From assembly GCA_900548315.1 (NCBI GenBank), contig URJU01000014.1:1-22263 (forward strand): 22,263 nt of DNA, read 5' to 3'. Positions 17,201 to 22,263 of the stretch are shown piece by piece. A program made the translations under genes and the position numbers. The notes below the pieces were generated by a model. It was given only the letters and a program-made list of their open reading frames with translations, searched no databases and had not been told where the DNA came from. Each line of letters begins with the position of its first letter. The stretch's first letter is position 1. This stretch comes from an uncultured Coprococcus sp. (GTDB lineage Bacteria > Bacillota > Clostridia > Lachnospirales > Lachnospiraceae).

Positions 17201-17378
17201 AATCACTTATAATGCTGATAAGATAACTGACATCAACTATAGCTGCTCCTATGCAGGCAAGCCCCAGAAACCTTCCCGTCGTCTTATTCTTTTTTATGGA
17301 TTTCATCGCCAGTATAATATCCATGACGGCTATTATAATTGACGAAAAGACATATATCTTTAAAACGACTTCATTCAT
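14259..17378 (-). CDS. 7TM-PAS-GGDEF(degenerate)-HD-GYP-PAS-GGDEF c-di-GMP protein
   Basis: A 1039-residue protein predicted both to make and to break down cyclic di-GMP. It has a 7TM sensor region (about 5-228), a PAS-like domain (240-342), a GGDEF-like domain with its active motif lost (GIDAH at 417-421), and an HD-GYP phosphodiesterase. The latter has HD at 539-540 and HHHERWDGNGYP at 591-602. Then come a flexible Gly/Asp-rich linker (about 680-720), a second PAS (740-855) and an intact GGDEF cyclase (954-958) with the inhibitory I-site RGDD (945-948) placed exactly five residues before. An ATG at 17384 touches the GGAGG box directly, so the ATG at 17378 with 7-nt spacing is preferred. It is first in the signalling operon and overlaps the 7TM pseudo-kinase gene. 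Confidence 0.92.
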   Translation of the reverse strand: MNEVVLKIYVFSSIIIAVMDIILAMKSIKKNKTTGRFLGLACIGAAIVDVSYLISIISDSYMAMSVMSSIYFVSIDYMLVCLLIFTVYFTNGRFSKYGKAAIGLCFFYCLYELVIFAINPFKNIAIGYVRRDTVIAKYSYDMKPLYDMHLVFSYALVGVVLILLVKKLCTIPHEYRLQYSSVILGLLALVGINAIFLYVPGAEVYKLLDYSICGYSLTSYILYWSCFNYSTHGMLNKLKTNIFENIGQGIVLFDYDNHLILHNDRADDFLGKELLCRCENLQQFLETYDLSVDFAADDDSFSLQCYIKGDDGNRPLRCDIRRIDNKEGRRLGQMFVFSDISLETDMLTGFQKWDSFQRLAMEEMDHFTFPVGVAICDINGLSVINSTRGNQAGDQRINALAGIMRKNFPERTYYVRGIDAHLIALCSHSSEEEMAACVEKIKEQYDGSIQYAVGVAADEGQSIVAAIIDAAAAMKTKKLVDRESLHSDMLTSLIRALEECDSDTEQHVRRTQELGAELGRRIELSDIQQSKLALLCLLHDIGKVGVPMEILNKPGKLTDEEWKIMRSHVEKGYEIAMSNTELRQIAEEIRHHHERWDGNGYPDGLSRESIPVLSRVIAVVDAFDAMINDRPYRKGMSISKAIEELKSCAGSQFDPYIVSEFIRLVSEKYANSLENESKQRAADGGVGADGNGENVGDRTAPGNGLADSDGDGARTDDGQTEIRIMARRQKVDSSEYGKDAFRVHTVKHSRYLVDENWRIISVDDNFEKLTGYSKEDIENNIITQIDLIPDEDKTEYLCQVNANLAKSTFVFQEHKIHRKDGRDIYVLCAGRMFYDSALQKDRGEIVIVDVSSTYALKMLTDAEQNKADVRLRNWENTYRTDPLTGLLNHAAFRSDMEQRLLECTHTAVMIMMDVDRFKQYNDTYGHHNGDKYLVLVAQTLQAALRGDDHACRMGGDEFAAMLFFNKSVSDDAIRERAQQIFDKVNLTVKATEGGTGISMGAVIARTELTFNEMYEEADNALYDVKESGRGRIEVKRHGE

Positions 17379-17414
17379 ACTCATTCCTCCTGAATCGTAG
17401 CAAAATATGGTTAT

Positions 17415-17443
17415 ATTTTACTACGTATCAATATATGGGGCAA
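17415..17443 (-). promoter_or_regulatory. Promoter of the signalling operon
   Basis: On the minus strand a -35 box TTGCCC (17438-17443, 4/6) and a -10 box TAAAAT (17415-17420, 5/6) are 17 bp apart, about 37 bp before the start codon. It is arranged back to back with the promoter of the pyridoxamine kinase gene. Confidence 0.4.
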
Positions 17444-17510
17444 TGCGGAAATTTTACCTATTCTCTCCCTTTTGAACATAAATTTCACTTGATCTGCTAG
17501 AATTCAAATA

Positions 17511-17539
17511 TTGAACACACCTGTATTTGGTGATAAAAT
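17511..17539 (+). promoter_or_regulatory. Promoter of the pdxK-like operon
   Basis: A -35 box TTGAAC (17511-17516, 4/6) and a -10 box TAAAAT (17534-17539, 5/6) are separated by 17 bp and end about 31 bp before the kinase start codon. Confidence 0.5.
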
Positions 17540-17570
17540 CTACTATATTTATTGAATTTGGAGAACTAAG

Positions 17571-18398
17571 ATGCAGAAAAAAATCGCTCTAATAAATGAT
17601 GTTACAGGATTCGGAAGATGTTCCATCGCTGTCATGGCACCGATAGTGTCCGCCATGAAGATCCAGGCAGTCACTGTGCCGACGGCAATACTATCTACAC
17701 ATACACAGTTTCCCATATTTTACTTTGATGACTACACACCCAAAATGCGGGATTACATCCAGACATACAAAGATCTGGAGCTGCAGTTCGATGCCATATC
17801 AACAGGATTTCTCGGCTCTGAGGAACAGGTTGATATAGTTATCGACTTTATCAAATACTTTAAAAACGAGAAGAATTTTGTTATCGTCGATCCCGTCATG
17901 GGTGACTACGGCAAGCTGTACCCAACCTATACCGCGTCTATGTGCAGCAAGATGAAGGAGCTTGTAAAATATGCCGACATTATCACTCCTAATCTGACGG
18001 AGCTTTGCACCCTCCTTGATCTTCCATATCCGGAGCACACTGTGACCGTGAACGAGCTAAAGCAAATGTGCATGGCCCTGGCGGAGCAGGGACCGAAACA
18101 TATCGTTGTGACAGGAATACATTTCAATAAGACTCAGATAGCCAACTTCATCTACAACAAGGATGAGGATTTCCAGATGGTCATGGTTGACAGGATCGGC
18201 GGCGACAGGAGCGGCACCGGAGATGTGATCGCAGCCATCATTGCGGGTATGTATATGAACGGACACAGCGTCTATGAATCCGTGAAAAAGGCCGCTTCGT
18301 ATGTATCAAAGTGCATAAGCTACTGCGTTGAGAACAATGTTCCGGAGAACTGGGGACTGTGCTTTGAAATGTACATGAAAGACCTGACAGAGGCATGA
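17571..18398 (+). CDS. pdxY: Pyridoxamine/pyridoxal kinase
   Basis: A 275-residue cytoplasmic kinase of the ribokinase superfamily that phosphorylates vitamin B6 vitamers in the salvage route to pyridoxal 5'-phosphate. Family features are the N-terminal NDVTGFGRCS substrate loop (9-18), LSTHTQFP (41-48), DPVMGD (107-112), TPNLTE (139-144) and the anion-hole motif GTGD with catalytic Asp218. Length and motifs are normal. The GGAG box is 7 nt before the ATG. It is first in a three-gene plus-strand run, 24 bp ahead of the radical SAM gene. The family also contains hydroxymethylpyrimidine kinases, but the overall pattern fits the clostridial pyridoxamine kinase better. The symbol is approximate (pdxK and pdxY are both used). 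Confidence 0.9.
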   Translation: MQKKIALINDVTGFGRCSIAVMAPIVSAMKIQAVTVPTAILSTHTQFPIFYFDDYTPKMRDYIQTYKDLELQFDAISTGFLGSEEQVDIVIDFIKYFKNEKNFVIVDPVMGDYGKLYPTYTASMCSKMKELVKYADIITPNLTELCTLLDLPYPEHTVTVNELKQMCMALAEQGPKHIVVTGIHFNKTQIANFIYNKDEDFQMVMVDRIGGDRSGTGDVIAAIIAGMYMNGHSVYESVKKAASYVSKCISYCVENNVPENWGLCFEMYMKDLTEA

Positions 18399-18422
18399 CT
18401 TAAATGATCGGAGATACTAACT

Positions 18423-19082
18423 ATGGTTTTATACACTGTAACCGGAAAAGTCGGTGAGGAAGGCTACCTCGACATTACAAAGAGCGGGGATCTCACAGGC
18501 AAAAATATATATGTAAACATGACAAACAAATGTCCATGCAGCTGTGTGTTCTGCCTGAGGCAGACAAAAAAACAGCAGGAGAACAATACTCTCTGGCTGA
18601 AGGATGGCGAGCCTTCTATAGAGGAGGTTCTGGAACTTTTCTCAAAGTATGACCTGAATATCATAAATGAACTTGTATTTTGTGGATTTGGCGAGCCTCT
18701 TGAGAGACTTGAAGACGTGTGCGCGGTGATCGATTCACTGAAAAACACATATCCCAATCTCAAAGTCCGTCTCAACACCATCGGGCTTGCCAATCTTATA
18801 TATGGGAGAGATGTCACACCAGAGCTTGAGGGCCGATTCGACACTGTATCAATATCCCTGAACGCCCCTGATGAAAATGAATTTCTTGAGCTGACCAGAT
18901 CACGCTATGGAATCCAGTCCTACGCGGCCATCAAGGATTTTGCCGTTCTTGCCAAAAGGTACGTGCCACACGTTGTCATGACAGTTGTTGACAAGGTCAT
19001 GCCCGAGGATAAGATCGAGCGATGCCGCCAGATATGCAAGGATTTAGGTGTGACTTTGAGGGTTCGCCCATTTGAAAATTAA
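18423..19082 (+). CDS. Radical SAM protein, TatD-linked type
   Basis: A 219-residue radical SAM protein. The [4Fe-4S] cluster motif CxxxCxxC is Cys37, Cys41 and Cys44 within CPCSCVFC, with an extra Cys39 inside it. Further motifs fit the fold: FCGFGEPLERLEDV (the GEP-type strand-2 motif), RLNTIGLAN and VSISLNAP. It is short and matches my recollection of the TIGR04038 family, usually encoded beside or fused to TatD-type DNases. No tatD gene is visible here; instead it follows the pyridoxamine kinase by 24 bp, with GGAG 9 nt before its ATG. The reaction of the family is unknown. Co-transcription with a vitamin B6 kinase is suggestive but not evidence of function. Confidence 0.85.
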   Translation: MVLYTVTGKVGEEGYLDITKSGDLTGKNIYVNMTNKCPCSCVFCLRQTKKQQENNTLWLKDGEPSIEEVLELFSKYDLNIINELVFCGFGEPLERLEDVCAVIDSLKNTYPNLKVRLNTIGLANLIYGRDVTPELEGRFDTVSISLNAPDENEFLELTRSRYGIQSYAAIKDFAVLAKRYVPHVVMTVVDKVMPEDKIERCRQICKDLGVTLRVRPFEN

Positions 19083-19120
19083 CCGCATTTTACAGTGACA
19101 CTTACAAAGGAGGTACCGCT

Positions 19121-19999
19121 ATGTTTCAATCTCTAGAGTTAAAACACCCAAGATTTTATCAGGCATTCCGCCTGTTCATCGTCGTATTTGCATCTATACT
19201 ATACGCATGGAATCTCCGATGCTTTGCCAAGACCGCAGGACTGTTTCCAAGCGGGTTCTCCGGAGCATCCCTGCTTCTCCAGAACATTGGAATAAAATTT
19301 CTGCACATAAGCGTGCCTTTTGCAGTATTCAACATTGGACTGAATCTGTTTCCCACATACATATCATACAAATATATCGGCAAAAGATTTACCCTCTATT
19401 CGATCATAGTCATTCTTCTGTCGAGTATATTTGTAGATGTTCTGCCATCATATGTATTCACTGACGACATAATGCTTGTAAGCCTGTTCGGCGGTCTCAT
19501 CAACGGACTCGCCATCAGCCTGTGCCTGAACGTTGGAACCAGCACCGGAGGAACTGATTTCATCAGCATATTCCTGTCCCACCAGAAGGGTATAGATGCG
19601 TGGAACTACATACTGCTCGGAAACATCGTGATGCTGATCGCAGCCGGAGCGCTGTTCGGCTGGTCAAAGGCTCTGTACTCCATAATCTACCAGTTCTGCA
19701 GCACACAGGTGATCCAGCTTCTATATAAGAGATATAAGAAAGAAACGTTGTTCATCATCTCCGACAAATCAAACGAGATATATCACGCCATCAAAGATCT
19801 GACAAATCACGACGCCACATTATTCACCGGAATTGGCTGCTATGAGGAGAAGGAGAAAACCCTTATCTATTCTGTCATCAACGCCGAGGCAAAGCGTGAG
19901 CTCATCCCGATGATCCGTGGAATAGATGAGCACGCATTCATCAACGTGGTGAAGACCGAAGAGCTGGACGGAAGATTCCATGATATTCCGCACGACTGA
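19121..19999 (+). CDS. YitT family membrane protein (DUF2179 C-terminus)
   Basis: A 292-residue inner-membrane protein with about five to six hydrophobic helices (first at about 15-33, then near 63-80, 90-108, 117-136 and 161-180). It has the YitT-family blocks FPSGFSGASLLLQ (42-54) and GTSTGGTDFIS (139-149). A cytoplasmic DUF2179 domain occupies about 207-285 (TLFIISDKSNEIYHAI, then TLIYSVINAEAKREL). The transported substrate or role is not established for the family. The start is firm, with a full AAAGGAGG box 8 nt upstream. It lies 38 bp after the radical SAM gene on the same strand and is probably the last gene of that operon. No clear terminator was found in the 93-bp gap before the convergent MATE gene. 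Confidence 0.9.
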   Translation: MFQSLELKHPRFYQAFRLFIVVFASILYAWNLRCFAKTAGLFPSGFSGASLLLQNIGIKFLHISVPFAVFNIGLNLFPTYISYKYIGKRFTLYSIIVILLSSIFVDVLPSYVFTDDIMLVSLFGGLINGLAISLCLNVGTSTGGTDFISIFLSHQKGIDAWNYILLGNIVMLIAAGALFGWSKALYSIIYQFCSTQVIQLLYKRYKKETLFIISDKSNEIYHAIKDLTNHDATLFTGIGCYEEKEKTLIYSVINAEAKRELIPMIRGIDEHAFINVVKTEELDGRFHDIPHD

Positions 20000-20092
20000 T
20001 GATCAATGAACTGCCACTTGTATCCGAACGATCATAATACCTTTACGAAATGAACGCACAATAAACATTCCTATCACCAATATACATATCTC

Positions 20093-21445
20093 TTATAAGT
20101 TGGCCTTATACAGCGTGCCGCTCCTCTTCATCCACACAAATGCTCCTACGCATATCATTATGGATATAAAGGATCCTGCCGGTGCCGCAAATCCCATCGG
20201 GAACAGGGTGTCCGGATACATGATAGATGCAATGTAAGAACCCGGAATTCTTGCACATACTATGGCTATCATATTGTGGATAAACCCTATATAGGATTTG
20301 CCATAGGCACAGAAATATCCGGTGAAACTGAAATGTATTCCCGCAAATACGCAGTCCACTATGTAACTGCTTATATACTGGACACCCATGGTCACAACCA
20401 CCTTGTTCTTGCTGAAAAGTCCCACGAGCTCAGGTGCAAACAGTTCAACAACAGCTATTGCAATGACTCCATAAGCCACTATGATCCCCAGTGCATATCT
20501 TAGTATCTGTTCTGCCCGGTCATGCTTTCCTGCGCCAATATTCTGGGCGGCAAGTGCGGATACAGTTGCCAGCATGGAGGATGGCACTATGAATATAAAA
20601 CTTATCATCTTCTCCACAACTCCAACTGCGGCGGCATCATTTACACCACGGTTGTTGGCTATGACTGTTATCACGATGAAAGCGATCTGTATGCATCCGT
20701 CCTGAACAGCCACCGGGAGGCCTATCTTCACGATCTCTCCGAGCACAGATCTTCTCGGAACGAAATCATTTTTCGTGAGTCTCAAACCTGTGTTCATTCT
20801 CTTTATCGCAACAAATGATATTATAACGCTGAATGTCTGCGCCAGAGTCGTTCCTAGAGCAGCACCAAGAGGGCCCATGCCACAGGCACCTATAAATATG
20901 TAATCAAGTGCTATATTAAGGCCACACGCAACCGCAATGAAATACATAGGACTCTTAGAATCTCCAAGTCCTCTGAATACCGAGCTTATCACGTTGTATG
21001 CTGTTATAAATGGAATTCCTATAAAGCAGACTATCAGATAATCCGTGATTCCTTTGACAGCCTCCTCTGGGGTATCCATGACCGCAACTATTGGATTTAT
21101 AAAAATGAGCAGCATTACTGTAAGTACTACTGATATTATCATGAAGATGGTGACTGTATTTCCTATGGCCGCCTGGGCATCCTGAAGCTTTTTTGCCCCC
21201 ACTGCTTTTCCTATGACAACAGTTGTTCCCATGGCAAGACCAACCAAAATCACCGTGAGCATATGCATGACCTGAGATCCATTTGCAACCGCTGTAGTGG
21301 CCCCGGCATCCTTGCCACAGAACTGTCCTATGATGAACAGATCCGCCATCCCATATAATGTTTGCAGAAAATAAGATAAAAGATAAGGCAGCGCAAAATA
21401 CGCCATTGTCTTTGGCACACTGCCGGTCGTAAGGTTCTTCTCCAT
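20093..21445 (-). CDS. MATE family efflux transporter
   Basis: A 450-residue transporter with about 12 membrane helices in two pseudo-symmetric halves, typical of Na+- or H+-driven MATE exporters of cationic drugs and metabolites. Family signatures include LPYLLSYFLQTLYGMADLFIIG (helix 1-2 region), the GLGDSKSP loop near residue 159 (NVISSVFRGLGDSKSP), and the second-half AAQNIGAGKHDRAEQ. Length is normal and no break is seen. The start has GAGGAC about 8 nt upstream. It lies 105 bp downstream of the cyanase gene on the same strand. That gap has a near-consensus promoter with a palindrome in the spacer, so it is probably regulated independently, perhaps by a repressor that responds to a toxic compound. 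Confidence 0.93.
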   Translation of the reverse strand: MEKNLTTGSVPKTMAYFALPYLLSYFLQTLYGMADLFIIGQFCGKDAGATTAVANGSQVMHMLTVILVGLAMGTTVVIGKAVGAKKLQDAQAAIGNTVTIFMIISVVLTVMLLIFINPIVAVMDTPEEAVKGITDYLIVCFIGIPFITAYNVISSVFRGLGDSKSPMYFIAVACGLNIALDYIFIGACGMGPLGAALGTTLAQTFSVIISFVAIKRMNTGLRLTKNDFVPRRSVLGEIVKIGLPVAVQDGCIQIAFIVITVIANNRGVNDAAAVGVVEKMISFIFIVPSSMLATVSALAAQNIGAGKHDRAEQILRYALGIIVAYGVIAIAVVELFAPELVGLFSKNKVVVTMGVQYISSYIVDCVFAGIHFSFTGYFCAYGKSYIGFIHNMIAIVCARIPGSYIASIMYPDTLFPMGFAAPAGSFISIMICVGAFVWMKRSGTLYKANL

Positions 21446-21472
21446 TATATATGTCCTCGTCTTTCATGTTGA

Positions 21473-21505
21473 TGGGGACGGAGGGGTCAGGCACCTCCGT
21501 CCCCA
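21473..21505. repeat. REP-like GC-rich hairpin
   Basis: A perfect 12-bp inverted repeat, TGGGGACGGAGG/CCTCCGTCCCCA, encloses a 9-nt loop GGTCAGGCA. Similar GGGGACGG...CCGTCCCC palindromes are known as dispersed intergenic repeats in many Bacillota and are linked to IS200-like (RAYT/Y1) transposases. Only one copy is present here. It begins about where the MATE transcript should start. Confidence 0.65.
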
Positions 21506-21511
21506 CATGAT

Positions 21512-21540
21512 ATTAAACCTTACAACAATTGTAATGTCAA
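21512..21540 (-). promoter_or_regulatory. Strong promoter of the MATE gene
   Basis: On the minus strand a perfect -35 box TTGACA (21535-21540) and a -10 box TTTAAT (21512-21517, 5/6) are 17 bp apart, starting 10 bp after the cyanase stop. It is the best promoter match noticed in the window. Confidence 0.7.
21520..21534. promoter_or_regulatory. Operator-like palindrome in the MATE promoter spacer
   Basis: TTACAA and TTGTAA arms flank a 3-bp centre and lie wholly between the -35 and -10 boxes. A protein bound here would block or distort the promoter, as with many repressors of efflux genes. No regulator gene is adjacent in the window. Confidence 0.5.
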
Positions 21541-21550
21541 CACATCAACT

Positions 21551-22030
21551 CTACCAAGGATACTGACCCTTCTTGGCATATGGCAGGAGTTTTCCGTCAA
21601 ACTTGATGATGACTCTGTGGTTGCCCTCGGCATCCTCAGTCACATCCACGTCAAGGCCAAAATCGATGGCACTCATGATGGCATTGCCGCCCTGCTCATG
21701 GATTATGTCCTTGATGGCAGGACCATATGTATCAATGACCTCATGAAGTCTGTAGAGAATAGGATCCGTGTTGCCCTTATATGGGTGCTCTGCAAGAAAT
21801 GCTGTGGCTGACTTGTCTATTCCCAGTGCCTCTGCAAGCTTATCGCAATATTCTTCAGGCACATACTGCTGTCCCTCAAATGCTGATGCGAGCCATACCT
21901 TATTCACACCTATTTTCTCTGCCAGTGCCTCATATGTGAGTCCGCTTGCCTTTTTTGCTGCCTTCATAGCGTCAAGTTCATCTGCGTGCTGCAATCTGAT
22001 AAGATAATCTGCATTGTTCATCGGTGTCAT
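21551..22030 (-). CDS. cynS: Cyanate hydratase (cyanase)
   Basis: A 159-residue enzyme that converts cyanate and bicarbonate to ammonia and carbon dioxide in the cytoplasm; the family forms a decamer. An N-terminal helical domain of the HTH-like type (about 17-80, GLTYEALAEKIGVNKVWLASAF) is followed by the catalytic domain. The three catalytic residues are present: Arg94 and Glu97 in YRLHEV, and Ser120 in MSAIDFGLDV, matching Arg96, Glu99 and Ser122 of the E. coli enzyme. Length is normal. A longer frame runs upstream to 22096, but a GGAGG box 8 nt before the ATG at 22030 and the terminator hairpin upstream decide this start. No carbonic anhydrase (cynT) or cyanate transporter (cynX) gene is next to it. 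The MATE gene follows downstream. Confidence 0.93.
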   Translation of the reverse strand: MTPMNNADYLIRLQHADELDAMKAAKKASGLTYEALAEKIGVNKVWLASAFEGQQYVPEEYCDKLAEALGIDKSATAFLAEHPYKGNTDPILYRLHEVIDTYGPAIKDIIHEQGGNAIMSAIDFGLDVDVTEDAEGNHRVIIKFDGKLLPYAKKGQYPW

Positions 22031-22073
22031 AATATCATCCTCCTCAAAAATCTGTACGGATATAAAATCCATC

Positions 22074-22112
22074 ATAAAAAAATAGAGGCACTGCAAGATT
22101 ATGCAGTACCTC
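22074..22112 (-). terminator. Terminator hairpin in the cyanase leader, possible attenuator
   Basis: On the minus strand an 11-bp stem GAGGTACTGCA/TGCAGTGCCTC (22102-22112 with 22085-22095, one G-U pair) with a 6-nt loop is followed by TATTTTTTTA. It lies 44 bp before the cynS start. Upstream, ATAGAGGT (22137-22144) can pair with GCCTCTAT (22082-22089) and so break the terminator. Alternatively it ends the transcript of a gene beyond the contig. Confidence 0.65.
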
Positions 22113-22164
22113 CTTGTACATCTGAGCTAATAATAGACCTCTATCCCCAATATTGCAATACACA

Positions 22165-22193
22165 ATATTATTTATTTTAATTTAATTCTTCAA
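22165..22193 (-). promoter_or_regulatory. Possible promoter of the cyanase gene
   Basis: On the minus strand TTGAAG (22188-22193) and TAATAT (22165-22170) are 17 bp apart, both 4/6 matches in a very AT-rich stretch. A 7-bp inverted repeat, AATATTG/CAATATT (22149-22155 and 22163-22169), overlaps the -10 box and could be an operator. Confidence 0.3.
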
Positions 22194-22231
22194 ATATCTA
22201 TGCCAATCTGAACATTGTCATTCTCTTAATC

Positions 22232-22263
22232 CTGTCTCTTATACACATCTGACGCTGCCGACG
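22232..22263. other. Residual Nextera/Tn5 sequencing adapter (artefact)
   Basis: The last 32 bases begin CTGTCTCTTATACACATCT, the Tn5 mosaic end, and continue GACGCTGCCGACG. Together they equal the reverse complement of the Illumina Nextera read-1 adapter, less its last base. This is library DNA left by incomplete trimming, not genome. True sequence ends at about 22231. Confidence 0.98.

Noticed and set aside
22074..22144. T-box riboswitch ahead of the cyanase gene
   Set aside because: An AGGAGGT-like string occurs, but there is no T-box consensus segment and cyanase is not an expected target.

Overview
The window looks like chromosomal DNA from a low-to-mid GC Gram-positive anaerobe of the Bacillota, most likely a gut Clostridia of the Lachnospiraceae type. 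The reasons are the strong GGAGG ribosome binding sites, the two-ACT aspartokinase, a YitT protein, a radical SAM protein of the TatD-linked type, a secreted transglutaminase with Listeria-Bacteroides repeats, and a large 7TM-PAS-GGDEF-HD-GYP-PAS-GGDEF protein. This placement is inference from gene style, not from a marker gene. The last 32 bases are not biological: they match the reverse complement of the Nextera/Tn5 read-1 adapter, so the true contig ends at about 22231.

Layout. (1) 1-2135, minus strand: aspartokinase gene lysC with a strong terminator and a structured leader, followed upstream by a broken C-terminal piece of a VWA-like (DUF2201-type) protein. (2) 2168-3838, minus: a secreted transglutaminase-like protein with its own promoter. 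(3) 3936-10527, minus: an uncharacterised envelope cluster of five genes, in transcription order a lipoprotein with a Thr/Glu stalk, a TM2-domain protein, a DUF3592-like membrane protein, a membrane protein with two zinc ribbons (Tim44-like), and a 902-residue secreted protein with Cys-rich repeats and fibronectin-III domains. It ends in a clear terminator. (4) 10563-17443, minus: a signalling operon of four genes, the c-di-GMP protein, a 7TM pseudo-kinase sensor, a HisKA_3-type histidine kinase and a NarL/LuxR response regulator, also ending in a clear terminator. (5) 17511-19999, plus: pyridoxamine kinase, radical SAM protein, YitT protein. (6) 20093-22231, minus: MATE transporter and cyanase, each with its own regulatory signals.

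How it may work together. Between the signalling operon and the envelope cluster lies a nearly perfect 30-bp dyad with a 2-bp centre, the geometry used by NarL-type regulators. It overlaps the -35 box of the only good promoter found ahead of the lipoprotein gene. The simplest reading is that the 7TM sensor, kinase and regulator control the five-gene envelope cluster. This is the best candidate here for an undescribed system, and it is an inference.

Two smaller regulatory points stand out. The MATE gene has a consensus promoter (TTGACA, 17 bp, TTTAAT) with a palindrome filling its spacer, and a 12-bp REP-like hairpin placed at the predicted 5' end of its mRNA. The cyanase gene is preceded by a terminator hairpin that can compete with an upstream pairing, as in an attenuator.
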